Assembly: GCF_025149945.1 (NCBI RefSeq)
Contig: NZ_JALXVH010000009.1
Coordinates: 1 to 60,794, forward strand
DNA length: 60,794 bases
Reading direction: 5' to 3'
Origin: Kocuria sp. p3-SID1428
GTDB taxonomy: Bacteria > Actinomycetota > Actinomycetes > Actinomycetales > Micrococcaceae
How positions within the stretch are numbered: the stretch's first letter is position 1; every line of letters begins with the position of its first letter. Positions 43,066 through 52,583 of the stretch are shown one piece after another. The notes below the pieces were generated by a model that was given only the letters and a program-made list of their open reading frames with translations, was not told the DNA's origin and made no database searches. Position numbers and translations under genes: made by a program.

Positions 43066-46000
43066 CGCTGGTCCTCCTCCCGGCCGCGCTCCGTCGTGGT
43101 CTCTGCCGCATGCTCCCCCGCGTCCACTTGGGCCCCGCCGCCGTCGTCGAAGCTCAGCAGGTCCTCGACAGAGCCGACGTGATGCGTCGCGAAGGTGCGG
43201 GTGATCCGGCCGCCGGCTTCGAGCGACTCCTCTTCTGCCTGCACGGCAATCAGTCCCGGTCGAGCAGCAGCCGTCGCCTCGACCGTCTCAGGACCAGAGG
43301 CCCGCGCCTGCCACGAGGCGAGCTCTTGCAGACCAGAACGGCCAGGCTGGCGCAGCACCAGTGCGGTGCTGCCCGTCACGGGCTCCAGGGTCTCCACGTC
43401 CAGCAGCTCGATGCCGTCCTGGCCGACGACAGCCGTGTAGGACCGCGACAATGCCACGGGCACCACGCTCGCCTCGGGCGCCAGGTCCAGCGCCGAGGCT
43501 GCGGCCTCCACCATGGTGTTCACGTGCCAGGGCAGGACCAGCTCGTCCTGTCCGATCACCATACGGACCACCCGGTCGTAGGCCTCCAGGTTGAAGCTGT
43601 CGTGCGCGGTGCGGAAGAGAGCATCGGGGTCGGCCTCGGCAGCCGCGTCGAATTCGGCAACCCGGAAGCGCAGCGCTCCATCCCGGCCGCTTCGCAGCCC
43701 CTCCAGGGCGCTGTCGACCGCGCGTCTGGACTCCGCGCTGTCCGACGGGACATGGACGGTGATCACCACCTCCGTCTCAGCCGGGACCGTCAGCGCGTTC
43801 AGAGCCGCCAGGGAGAGCTCGATCCGCGAGGAGTGCTGCGCCGAAGGGCCCTCGGTCGAATCGAGGATGGTGTCGATCAGCACCAGGGTGCGCGGCTGTG
43901 CCGGCTCCTCCTCCCAGAAGCCCGCCGGCGGCGTCGTGATCCTCGCGAACCGGTCCGATCCCCGGGCGCGCGTCGGCAGCGGCTCCGTCGATTCGGTCTC
44001 TGCGGGATCCGCAGGAGCCGAAAGCTCAGCATCGCCGGCGGGCTGAACCATGCGCAGATCGCCGTCCGGTGCCTGCGGATCGACCGGCTCCAGCTCGATG
44101 CCGTAGACGGCGGCGAGCTCATGGATCAGCGGAGTCGCCTCCGCCCGATGCTCGGCGCTGACGAAATTGTTGAACTTGTGCAGCAGCCACTTCTCGAAGA
44201 AGGGACGGGCCCTGCGCTCCCGGTAGACCTCGAGCAGATCGTTGTCCTGCAGCCAGCGCATGCGTGCAGCCTCGAGGGGCACGTACTTGCGGAAGAAGCC
44301 CGGTGTGACCGTGTTGACCATGGAGTTGGCCACCGCTCCGTAGTACACGTGGATGGGCTTGCGCAGCGTGGCGATCCTGCGCGCCGCGTGCAGCATCTCC
44401 TGGAAAGCCAGCGAGTCCTGGCCCAAAGCGCCGACAGGCTGCTCGATGCCGGTCGAGCGCAGCCACGCCGTATCCGCCACGAGGGCCTGGATGCTCATGG
44501 GCTGGAAGTTGATGGCGGCGATCGCCCCTTCCGGCACGATCTTGCCGCCGTCGTCGTCCTTGACCAGGACAGTGTCCAGCAGCTTGGCATTGCCCACGCG
44601 ACGGGACTTGTTCGAGAACTTGATCATGTCGCCGATGGCGAAGTCCAGATCCGAGGCCTTCACCATTTCCAGCAGCCGGGCGTATCCGTCGTTGACGGCC
44701 TCGTTATCCGGGTCCAGGTACGTGATGTAGGGCGCCGAGGCCAGCTCCAGACCCTGATTGCGGGGACGCGAGGCGCTTCCCGACCCGCCCTTCGGGTTGG
44801 AATGCGTGCGGACCTGCGGGAATCGTCGGGCGAGGTCCCTGATCACCTGAGGGGTGACACCATCGGTCGAGCCGTCATCGATCAGCAGGATCTCCATGTG
44901 ATCGAAGATGGACGAGCGCTGCAGCGAGCGGAAGCACTTGTCCTCGAGGTGGCGCCCGTTGTTGTAGACCGGCACCACGACCGTGAGCTCCGGGGCCGCG
45001 TGCTCCCCCGCCGGCGATGCGGCAGAGCGCACGGCAGCCGGCTGGACGTCCACGCCGAACGGGTCCGCGCCGTAGCCCGAGCCGTCGATGCTCCCGGTCT
45101 CGAGCCAGCGGCTCGTGACCTCGGAAGCTTGCCACAGGGCGCTGCGGAAGGGATCGTCCGCGTGGGAGATGGGCTCGTGATCGCCCTTCGAGACGACCTC
45201 CCCGGCCGCCTCCCAACCGTTCTTGGCCACGAAGTCCACGTCCGCATAGGCGAAGGCGCTGAGCTGGGAGCGGGCGTAGTCGTGGTGGTACAGGTAGTCC
45301 TCCCGGACCGGCAGCACGACGGTGTGCTCGAGCTGACCGGCCGCTCGGGCCGATCGAAGCTGCTGCGTGGACAGGACATCCACCTCGATCGACTGCTCCG
45401 CCGCGATCCGCTCGACCTTCGGCGTCACCTCGTCGGCCACCATCAGCGCCCGACCGTGCGCGGGCACGCTCGGCAGCCCCACGGTCTCCAGCATCTCGGC
45501 CATCCGCTGATGCGACGTGTGCTCGTAGAAGGCCCGGTGCACGCCCTGCGACTGCAGGCGGTACAGCTCATCACCCTGCAGCTGCTCCAGCATGGCCCGC
45601 GTCTCGAAGGCGGAGTCCGCGATCAGGATGTTCGGGAAGAGGTTGTTCAGCGCCATGTTGTAGTTGGAGATCACGGCCGCACCCATGGCCTGCAGCTCCA
45701 CAGCGCGGTTCGCGAACATGGTGTTCGAGCCGACGACCGAATTCAGGTTGATCTGCACATCCACCAGCCGCTGGATGCGCATCAGATCAGCGTGCGGGAC
45801 TCCGGGGCCCACCTGGTCCAAGTACTCCAGCGGGTAGAAGTACTTGGAATCGCCGAGGGTGGAATTGCGGTCCATGATGAGCAGGTCGCGCTCGGCGTTG
45901 AGGACCCCGTCGAAGATCTTCCGCGCGGCGGCCTTGCGCTGCGGGTACTTGTGATCCAGCCAGGAGCCTGCGAAGAGCACCTCCCGACGACGATGCCGCC

Positions 46001-46706
46001 GGGAGCCCACGGGATTGTGCACCAGAGGATTGACCCCGAAGGTCAGGGCTCGGATCGCCTTCGCGTCGGGGCAGTCCCTCCGATAGTCCGGGACGACCTC
46101 TTCGGCAGAGGTGAAGATGTAGTCCGCTTCCCTGGCCAACGGCAGGAAGCGAGCGTAATTGGGCGGATCCTCCTTGGAGTAGAAGGCGATCGGGACACCG
46201 GCCTCGCGGAAGGCGGGGAGTACCTCCGAGCGCACGTGGCCGTTCGACGCCGTGGTGCCCAGCCACTCGTTGTCGAGTCCCCGCCACGTCGAGGCGACGA
46301 TCAGCAGATCCGACTCCCGGGCGACCTCACGGAAGTTGTCCTTGCGCAGATAGGTGATATGCGCCGAGTCGCGCAGCGAGTCGTAGAGGAACTCGTCCGC
46401 GATCATGGCGATGCGCACCGGATGAGGCGTCAAAGACCTTGATCCCAGGTTCTGCGGCAGCTCAGCAGCCAGCTGCTGCAGCTCCTGGACGCGCTCGGTG
46501 CGCAGCACGTCAGCCATCAGGGCGGCCATCGCCTCAGGGTCGCTGATGGGCTCCAGACGGTCCCACCGCCCATCGCGGACCGCGCGGGCGAAGAAGGGCG
46601 ACTGGAACCACCTGCGGTAGCCCTGGGCCTTGTCCCGCGTCTCCTCGAGCTCCTCGAGGCGCCGATCGATCGCCTCCCGACGCAGCCTCACCTGCTCCAG
46701 GTTCAT
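43062..46706 (-). CDS. Large bifunctional glycosyltransferase: CgeB-like plus GT2
   Basis: A 1214-residue protein. A short N-terminal coiled coil (residues 1-30) leads to a CgeB/DUF3880-like GT-B region at about 90-410 (AFYSKEDPPNYARFLPLARE, GSWLDHKYPQRKAAARKIFD, INLNSVVGSNTMFANRAVEL). A GT-A family 2 domain follows at about 570-830 (LTVVVPVYNNGRHLEDKCFR, LLIDDGSTDG, YLDPDNEAVNDGY with the D-x-D-like metal site). The C-terminal 350 residues are alpha/beta and acidic, with no recognised domain. Two catalytic domains in one chain suggest it adds the two sugars of a repeating unit. It overlaps its neighbours on both sides by 4 bp (46703-46706 and 43062-43065). Confidence 0.88.
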   Translation of the reverse strand: MNLEQVRLRREAIDRRLEELEETRDKAQGYRRWFQSPFFARAVRDGRWDRLEPISDPEAMAALMADVLRTERVQELQQLAAELPQNLGSRSLTPHPVRIAMIADEFLYDSLRDSAHITYLRKDNFREVARESDLLIVASTWRGLDNEWLGTTASNGHVRSEVLPAFREAGVPIAFYSKEDPPNYARFLPLAREADYIFTSAEEVVPDYRRDCPDAKAIRALTFGVNPLVHNPVGSRRHRRREVLFAGSWLDHKYPQRKAAARKIFDGVLNAERDLLIMDRNSTLGDSKYFYPLEYLDQVGPGVPHADLMRIQRLVDVQINLNSVVGSNTMFANRAVELQAMGAAVISNYNMALNNLFPNILIADSAFETRAMLEQLQGDELYRLQSQGVHRAFYEHTSHQRMAEMLETVGLPSVPAHGRALMVADEVTPKVERIAAEQSIEVDVLSTQQLRSARAAGQLEHTVVLPVREDYLYHHDYARSQLSAFAYADVDFVAKNGWEAAGEVVSKGDHEPISHADDPFRSALWQASEVTSRWLETGSIDGSGYGADPFGVDVQPAAVRSAASPAGEHAAPELTVVVPVYNNGRHLEDKCFRSLQRSSIFDHMEILLIDDGSTDGVTPQVIRDLARRFPQVRTHSNPKGGSGSASRPRNQGLELASAPYITYLDPDNEAVNDGYARLLEMVKASDLDFAIGDMIKFSNKSRRVGNAKLLDTVLVKDDDGGKIVPEGAIAAINFQPMSIQALVADTAWLRSTGIEQPVGALGQDSLAFQEMLHAARRIATLRKPIHVYYGAVANSMVNTVTPGFFRKYVPLEAARMRWLQDNDLLEVYRERRARPFFEKWLLHKFNNFVSAEHRAEATPLIHELAAVYGIELEPVDPQAPDGDLRMVQPAGDAELSAPADPAETESTEPLPTRARGSDRFARITTPPAGFWEEEPAQPRTLVLIDTILDSTEGPSAQHSSRIELSLAALNALTVPAETEVVITVHVPSDSAESRRAVDSALEGLRSGRDGALRFRVAEFDAAAEADPDALFRTAHDSFNLEAYDRVVRMVIGQDELVLPWHVNTMVEAAASALDLAPEASVVPVALSRSYTAVVGQDGIELLDVETLEPVTGSTALVLRQPGRSGLQELASWQARASGPETVEATAAARPGLIAVQAEEESLEAGGRITRTFATHHVGSVEDLLSFDDGGGAQVDAGEHAAETTTERGREEDQR

Positions 46707-47026
46707 GCCCTGCCACCCTTCAGAATCTTCTTGCGCGCCAGCCAGTACGTGCTCTTCAGCTTCTTGCCTCCGGCCCAGTAGGCCCTCTGCGCCACCCCAC
46801 CAGGGGAGCTGCGCAGCGCCTGAAGGTTCTGGTTCTGCCGCTCGAGCTTCGCCAGCCTGCGGTCGCGCTGCTCGAGGTTGTCGAAGAAGATCAGCTCCTT
46901 GCGATAGCTGGCAGCCAGCTCCTTGGAGAGCTTCTCGATCTCACGGGCCTGGCTGGCCAGCAGCCTCTGCAGGGCGCGGACGTCCTGCTCGTCCTGCCCC
47001 GCTGCCCCGTTGTCGGTCTGCGTCAT
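46703..47026 (-). CDS. Small coiled-coil protein between two giant glycosyltransferase genes
   Basis: A 107-residue protein. A long coiled coil spans residues 15-70 (RALQRLLASQAREIEKLSKE, LEQRDRRLAKLERQNQNLQA), and a basic, aromatic C terminus follows (RAYWAGGKKLKSTYWLARKK). It has no signal peptide. Its start and stop overlap the adjacent glycosyltransferase genes by 4 bp each, so its amount is coupled to theirs. The basic-aromatic tail could lie on the membrane surface, and the coil could pair with the N-terminal coil of the 1214-residue enzyme. A scaffold or chain-length role is a guess; no family is recognised. Confidence 0.75.
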   Translation of the reverse strand: MTQTDNGAAGQDEQDVRALQRLLASQAREIEKLSKELAASYRKELIFFDNLEQRDRRLAKLERQNQNLQALRSSPGGVAQRAYWAGGKKLKSTYWLARKKILKGGRA

Positions 47027-50000
47027 CGCGCGCGCACCTCTCCTTTTCTCAGAGTCCTGTCGAGTGCCCCGTGGACTAGCGGCTCATCCATCGTCCTGAT
47101 CACGAATTCGCCAGCGCGGCAGACGAGTGCTTCTCGCTGCTGATCGTCCGCCTGCAGAGCGCTGATGCGCTCCGTCATCTCCGCCAGGCCGCCGACCAGC
47201 CACTCCCGCGGATAAATCAGGTCGGCCCCAGGCCATGCCAGTGACACGGGCGCCGCACCCGATGCGGCTCCATCGGGAAGCGTCAGGTGAAAGGATTCTA
47301 GATCGCTCACCGACAGCGCGTATCCCACGCCCTGGAACCACTGCGGGATGTCGTCGCCGTGCGGGTCGAAGACCACGCTGCGCCGGCCCGTGTCCTGGTG
47401 GAGCTGGTCGATACGACGGAAGCAGGCCTGGTACCAGGCCATCTCCGTCTTCCGGCGCTTCATCCAGGCGTACTCCTCCGGGCGCTTGCCCTTCACCCGC
47501 AGGCACCAGCGCGGATCCTCCCGGGCCAGGGACTCGATCACCGACACGGCCCGGTCCAGGCGCTTGATCTGGGGGACCATGCCCACCAGTCCCACAGTGA
47601 AGCGAGCCTCCTCGGTCTTGGGAAGCCGCAGCTCAGAAGTGTGGACTATATTCGGGATCACCCGGGTCTTCTCCCGGGGGATTCCATGGCTGCGCACAGC
47701 GGCATCCCGGATCAGCTCCCCCACGAAGACGAACTCGTGCACGGCCTCGTGGCGGATCCGACGCAGATGGGGAAGGAACAGCTCCTGCTTGTGGATCCGG
47801 ATCACCAGCCGCTGGTCGGGCCGGACGTGGTGCGAGTACCAGACCGCGTTGCCGAGGCCCCATTCGCAGAACACCGAGGCGGCTCGCTCCAGCAGCTGAG
47901 CAGAGCGCTGCTCGTCGTGTCCTTCATGCCCGGACCATTCGTCCAGCAGCACCTCGACGCCCTGCGCCTCGAGGTGCGCGATCCAGGAGCCGGCGAATTT
48001 GAAGTCGTGTCCGGCGATGAGCACCGGTCCCTGTCGAGGCTGGAGCTCCAGCGTGCGCTGCGGCTGCTCCGTCCGCTTCGTCTCCTCGCTGAGCTGCTCG
48101 GGTGCGGGAAGCTCCAGGGTGAGGCACTGTGCCTCCCACGCTGCACCCGCTCCTCCACCGCGGCAGCGGCGCATGGTGCCGGTGACGTCCTCGGAGAGCC
48201 GGCCTGCACGGGCCAGGGGCCGTCCGTCGGCCTGGGTGGAGGCCTGCGTGCGGGAGCCGACGGCGTCCCACCGGCCCCACATCGTGGCCCAAAGCATGTC
48301 CTCGGCCCAGGTGCGTCCGGCATCCGGGGGCAGCTGTCCCCACCAGACGAGATCCGCTGGCAGCGGCTCACCGGGTTCCAGCACGGTCATGCCTGCGGCC
48401 TCGGCTCGTCGACGCAGCCCCTCATCGCCCTCCGCGAGGCGCACCGCCGTCGGCAGCGCGGACTGAGCGAGCACCCGCTCGGCGCTGCAGCTGTCCAGAT
48501 TGCAGGCCCACGCCGGCAGCCGCAGACCCTGCACCGGGACACCGGCCGTTCTGGCAAGCAGCACCAGCGCGCAGTGCACCGTATGACTGCGCAGGACCGT
48601 GCGCAGCTGCAGCCACGCCTCCTGCAGACGGATCCGGGGGTCGTGAACCCACGCGTGCACATGGGCTCCCCACCGGAGCCGGTCATCCGTGGACGGGATC
48701 CGATCGTCGAAGGTCTCCTGGATCCCGCGGGAGCGCGACGAGATCACCACTCGCCCTGCCGCGGCCCCCTCCACGACGCTGCGGCAGAAGGCGCTCGGCG
48801 AGTCGGTCGACGGCTCCAGGTGGAGGCTGGCGATGCCGTCGACGCCGGAGGCTGCGCGCAGGAGCCGTCCATCGGCTGCGCGTTCGGCGGTGCTCAGCAG
48901 GGACTCGAACCTCGGGCTGTGCTCGGCGAGAACAGCGCTGGAGCACACCACCGCGTCCTCGTGCCGAGAGCGCCCGGGCAGCGGGTTGTCCACGGCCGGA
49001 TCTGCGAAGATCGGCATGGCTGATCCCGTGACGGCCACGCCCTCCTGGGCACCGTGCGCCCGTCGCAGGTGCTCGCCGATCCTGTCGGCATCGATCGTCA
49101 GCACATGATCGAAGGGCAGGTCGCTGCCACCGGAACCGTCCGAGTCCCACAGCACGGAAGGGACTCCGGCATCCCGACAGGTCGCCAGCAGGTCGGCCAG
49201 GGACCCGCCCTGCGCAGTCATCGCCGCGGAATCCACCAGCACCAGGTCGAGCTGCTGCTCGCGCACCTGGGTCTGCCAGCGCTCACGGTCCAGGTCCACC
49301 GCCGCGACCGCCTCCTGAAGGGCATCGGGCTGCTCGGCGAGGAACCCGATCCGCAGCGCGGACAGCTCCCTACCCGGCTGCGCCGCAGTGCGATAAGACT
49401 CCTGCGCTGCACGGTGGGCCTCGAGGACCCTGCCGGCGAGATCCGGCCACTGCCGCTCATCGACGACCCACAGCCGAGCGGCGCGCCCCATGGCGGTGCG
49501 CAGCTCCGCGTCCTTGATCAACCGGTGCAGGGCGTTGGCCAAGGACCTGGCGTCGCCGGGCTCGAACAGCAGGCCGCGCTCCTGCTGCTCCCCCGCCAGA
49601 GCCCGGTGGGCCGGGATGTCGGAGAGAACCGTCGGCTTGGAGGCCGCATAGGCCTCGAGCGGCTTGAGCCACGAGACAGCCGCCGAGTCAGGCACCGAGA
49701 CCCGAGGGGAGACGACGATATCCGCGCAGGACAGGAACCGCGGGACATCTTCCGGCTCCAGACGGCCCAGCAACCGCATGCGCGAGGCGAAGGCGTAGCG
49801 CTGCACCCCGGCGCGCAGCCGTTCGTGGGCGGCGCCGTCGCCGGCCAGCGCGATCTGGAACTGGGCCTTCCGGCCGCGCAGGATGTTCGCAGCCTGCAGC
49901 AGAAGCTCCAGGCCCTCGTGCTCGGCGAAGGTGCCCGCGAAGCCGATCACCGGGACCTTCGCGCTCAGAAGGTGCTGCCTGGCGAAGCCCGTGTCCCGAG

Positions 50001-51120
50001 TCAGGGGCAGCAGTGCTGCGGCATCCACGCCCTCGGGCAGCAGAGTGATCCGCTCCTGGGCAATGCCCCGCCGGAGCAGCTCGTCCCGGATCTGCGGTGA
50101 GATCGCCAGGACAGCATCTGCCTGCGAGGCCACGAAGACCTCCATGCGGATCTCCCACGCACAGCGCTCGGTCTCCTCCCACCCTGGGCGTCGAGCGGCG
50201 TCGTCGATCTCCCACAGGCCGCGGACCTCGTGCACGAACGGCAGTCCGAGCCGGCGGGCGGCGATCAGCGAGGGAAGGGCGGTGCGGAAGTTCGAGGCCG
50301 CGTGGATCAGCGACGGTCGCTGCAGCCGGGCCTCACGCACGAAGGCATCCGCCGCCACCTGCACGTAGTCGTCCACGCGCATGCTCTGCAGGTCGCCCTC
50401 CGGACGATGGACGCAGTCAATGCCGTCGATGGAGGTGACAAGGCGGCGAGGACTCGGTGCCCCGCCTGCGCTCACCGCGCAGTCCCAGGGGTAACCTCCG
50501 CGGGCCATCACGAAGACCTCGCCGCCCGATTCCCTGAGTCCGGAGACGAGGCCGCGGGTGTGCGCGCCCCAGCCGCTGGTGTCGTAGACCGGGGTGGTCG
50601 GTGCGCAGTACATGATCCGGCCGCGCTCCGGAAGATAGGCGGGGCCCTGGGACCGGACCGGCACGATGCGCGCCAGGCCGTCCTCGAGCGTGGCCGCACC
50701 CCAGATGTGCTGGGCCAGCTGCTGCGCCTCCGACGGCATCCGAGCGACCAGTTCCGCGTGGCGCACCAGCAGCGGCAGGCATTCCTCGAGCGCGCCGTGG
50801 TCGTGCCATAGAGATCTCAGGCAGGCGGCCAGCGCCTCCGGTTCGGGGTTCTCCGCGAGCCGGGCGAGAAGCTGCTCTGAGGTGGCGGGGTCGTCTCCCT
50901 CTGAGGATTCCGCGCTCCGCCCGGCATCGCGGTGAGAGAGCCGCGCCACCCGGTGTCCGGCCCGTCCATGCGAGTCCGGTTTCGAAGCTGTGAGCTCGAG
51001 CTCGTGGAGCCTGCGCTGCTGCCCGGCCAGGGCCTCGAAGGCCGCGTCCGGTGCACGTCGGATCTCGGCCGTGAGCAGCTCCCGGAGGAGGGACTGCGAA
51101 CGGCGTTCGTCGTCGTGCAT
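47023..51120 (-). CDS. Giant multidomain glycosyltransferase (GT4 plus a second C-terminal GT-like domain)
   Basis: A 1365-residue protein. Residues 1-150 are helical. Residues about 167-565 form a GT4 domain (IMYCAPTTPVYDTSGWGAHT, FVHEVRGLWEIDDAA, VIGFAGTFAEHEGLELLLQA, KPLEAYAASKPTVLSD). Residues about 580-900 look like a Rossmann-like, CgeB-type region (LRIGFLAEQPDALQEAVAAV, LDLVLVDSAAMTAQGGS). From about 1030 to the end is another GT-B-like domain (VLIAGHDFKFAGSWIAHLEA, RVIPNIVHTSELRLP, GLVGMVPQIKRLDRAVSVIE, ALSVSDLESFHLTLPDG). It has no membrane span and is probably peripheral at the membrane. The start at 51120 lies 100 bp after wecC copy 2 and its stop overlaps the coiled-coil gene. Specificity is unknown. 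Confidence 0.87.
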   Translation of the reverse strand: MHDDERRSQSLLRELLTAEIRRAPDAAFEALAGQQRRLHELELTASKPDSHGRAGHRVARLSHRDAGRSAESSEGDDPATSEQLLARLAENPEPEALAACLRSLWHDHGALEECLPLLVRHAELVARMPSEAQQLAQHIWGAATLEDGLARIVPVRSQGPAYLPERGRIMYCAPTTPVYDTSGWGAHTRGLVSGLRESGGEVFVMARGGYPWDCAVSAGGAPSPRRLVTSIDGIDCVHRPEGDLQSMRVDDYVQVAADAFVREARLQRPSLIHAASNFRTALPSLIAARRLGLPFVHEVRGLWEIDDAARRPGWEETERCAWEIRMEVFVASQADAVLAISPQIRDELLRRGIAQERITLLPEGVDAAALLPLTRDTGFARQHLLSAKVPVIGFAGTFAEHEGLELLLQAANILRGRKAQFQIALAGDGAAHERLRAGVQRYAFASRMRLLGRLEPEDVPRFLSCADIVVSPRVSVPDSAAVSWLKPLEAYAASKPTVLSDIPAHRALAGEQQERGLLFEPGDARSLANALHRLIKDAELRTAMGRAARLWVVDERQWPDLAGRVLEAHRAAQESYRTAAQPGRELSALRIGFLAEQPDALQEAVAAVDLDRERWQTQVREQQLDLVLVDSAAMTAQGGSLADLLATCRDAGVPSVLWDSDGSGGSDLPFDHVLTIDADRIGEHLRRAHGAQEGVAVTGSAMPIFADPAVDNPLPGRSRHEDAVVCSSAVLAEHSPRFESLLSTAERAADGRLLRAASGVDGIASLHLEPSTDSPSAFCRSVVEGAAAGRVVISSRSRGIQETFDDRIPSTDDRLRWGAHVHAWVHDPRIRLQEAWLQLRTVLRSHTVHCALVLLARTAGVPVQGLRLPAWACNLDSCSAERVLAQSALPTAVRLAEGDEGLRRRAEAAGMTVLEPGEPLPADLVWWGQLPPDAGRTWAEDMLWATMWGRWDAVGSRTQASTQADGRPLARAGRLSEDVTGTMRRCRGGGAGAAWEAQCLTLELPAPEQLSEETKRTEQPQRTLELQPRQGPVLIAGHDFKFAGSWIAHLEAQGVEVLLDEWSGHEGHDEQRSAQLLERAASVFCEWGLGNAVWYSHHVRPDQRLVIRIHKQELFLPHLRRIRHEAVHEFVFVGELIRDAAVRSHGIPREKTRVIPNIVHTSELRLPKTEEARFTVGLVGMVPQIKRLDRAVSVIESLAREDPRWCLRVKGKRPEEYAWMKRRKTEMAWYQACFRRIDQLHQDTGRRSVVFDPHGDDIPQWFQGVGYALSVSDLESFHLTLPDGAASGAAPVSLAWPGADLIYPREWLVGGLAEMTERISALQADDQQREALVCRAGEFVIRTMDEPLVHGALDRTLRKGEVRAR

Positions 51121-51181
51121 TCTGTGGTCCTGTCCGAGTGAGGGGGATCGAGAGGACGCGAGAACCCGGTGACGCGCGGGT

Positions 51182-51214
51182 CCGACGGCCTGCCCTCATA
51201 AGGCAGGCCGTCGG
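51182..51214 (-). terminator. Hairpin after wecC copy 2
   Basis: CCGACGGCCTGCC pairs perfectly with GGCAGGCCGTCGG (13 bp) around a 7-base loop, 7 bp after the wecC stop. There is no T run, so it may attenuate rather than end transcription into the next glycosyltransferase gene. Confidence 0.6.
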
Positions 51215-51220
51215 AGCGGA

Positions 51221-52483
51221 TCAGCGCCAGAGGCCCTTGGTATCCACCACAGCCTTACCCTTCAGCGCCGCAGCAGGAACACCCTTGAACTCATCATGAT
51301 CCACCAGCACCAGCACCACATCAGCACGCTCAATCGCATCCGCAGTCTCCGCCAGCTCCACATTCACCAACCCAGCCAAAGCCTTCGGCAGCTCCGACAC
51401 ATTCGGCTCCACCGCCAACACCGTGGCCCCCGGCAGCGCCTCAGCCAGATCCCGGGTGATGTTCAACGCCGGCGACTCCCGCAGATCATCAATATTCGCC
51501 TTGAACGCCAACCCCAGCGCCGCCACCACAGGCCTCTGGCGACCAGCCAGCGCCTCACGCACCTTGCCGATCACCCACCGCGGCTTCCCATCATTGACCT
51601 CACGCGCCGTGCGAATCAGATTCGAGTTCTCCCGATCCGAAGACACGATGAACCACGGATCCACCGCAATGCAGTGCCCACCCACACCCGGACCGGGCTG
51701 CAGAATATTCACCCGCGGATGATGATTCGCCAGCTCGATCAGCTCCCACACATCGATCCCCAGCTTGTCCGAGATCAACGACAGCTCATTCGCAAACGCG
51801 ATATTCACATCACGGAACGAGTTCTCCGTCAGCTTCGCCATCTCCGCCGTCACATCATCCGTGACCAGCAGCTCACCCTCACAGAACGTGGCATACACAG
51901 CCTTGCCCCGGGCGGCCGCCTCCGGAGTCATGCCCCCGATGATCCGATCATTCGTGACCAGCTCGTCCATCGCACGCCCAGGCAGGATCCGCTCCGGGCA
52001 ATACGCCAGATGAATCAGCTTCTTACCACCCTGGGCCGCCTCCGCCGGATCCACCGTCAGATCCGGCCGAGCCTCCGTGAGCACACGACCCAGCAGACGC
52101 GTGGTCTGCGGCGGCGAGGTCGACTCCAGGATCACCAGCTCATCACCCTCGAGCAGCGGAGCGATGCTGCGCCCAGCCGCCTCGATATACGAGGTATCCC
52201 CCACATAGTCATCCTTGAACGGCGTGGGCACCGCGATCACGAACGCATCACCATGCTGCATCTGCGTCGAAGCCGTCAGCTGACCGGAGTCCACCGCACG
52301 CTTGAGCTCCTCCTCCAGACCCGGCTCCACGATCGTGACCTCACCACGAGCCACCCGCTCCACCACGGACTCATTGACGTCCACGCCCTTGACCCGCACA
52401 CCGCTGTTCGCCAGCGTCACCGCAGTCGGCAAGCCGATATACCCCAGCCCCACGAACACGACGGTCTGGTTGGTCTCAGTCAT
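51221..52483 (-). CDS. wecC: UDP-N-acetyl-D-mannosamine dehydrogenase, copy 2
   Basis: Same 420-residue enzyme as the copy at 38153, with every catalytic element conserved (GLGYIGLP, GGHCIAVDPWF, LAFKANIDDLRESP). The 14 differences are scattered single residues, with clusters at AAQGGKK versus EKGEKK and near the C terminus (KGVPAAALKG versus KSVAATALVG), so both copies are probably active. The start is the ATG at 52483; in-frame codons further up lie outside the duplicated sequence. In this copy wecC sits inside the run of minus-strand genes from the LCP gene to hydrolase copy 4. The DNA duplication makes it one arm of a large direct repeat. Confidence 0.95.
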   Translation of the reverse strand: MTETNQTVVFVGLGYIGLPTAVTLANSGVRVKGVDVNESVVERVARGEVTIVEPGLEEELKRAVDSGQLTASTQMQHGDAFVIAVPTPFKDDYVGDTSYIEAAGRSIAPLLEGDELVILESTSPPQTTRLLGRVLTEARPDLTVDPAEAAQGGKKLIHLAYCPERILPGRAMDELVTNDRIIGGMTPEAAARGKAVYATFCEGELLVTDDVTAEMAKLTENSFRDVNIAFANELSLISDKLGIDVWELIELANHHPRVNILQPGPGVGGHCIAVDPWFIVSSDRENSNLIRTAREVNDGKPRWVIGKVREALAGRQRPVVAALGLAFKANIDDLRESPALNITRDLAEALPGATVLAVEPNVSELPKALAGLVNVELAETADAIERADVVLVLVDHDEFKGVPAAALKGKAVVDTKGLWR

Positions 52484-52507
52484 AACTACTCGTCCTTGAT
52501 CTCCGCC
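51221..52507 (-). repeat. 1.29-kb direct repeat (wecC copy 2)
   Basis: Partner of 38153-39439. The shared block begins TCAGCGCCAG at the stop codon and ends at ATCTCCGCC, 24 bp upstream of the start codon. Confidence 0.9.
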
Positions 52508-52583
52508 TCTTCGACGAAGCGGTGGTCGTCCACTGAATCTCGTGGTGCTGCGGCCCCGATCTGCAGGCCCGGGCATCCCCACA

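Noticed and set aside
42975..46442. A 1155-codon plus-strand open frame opposite the 1214-residue glycosyltransferase
   Set aside because: Same antisense effect of high GC3; the minus-strand product has clear CgeB and GT2 motifs.
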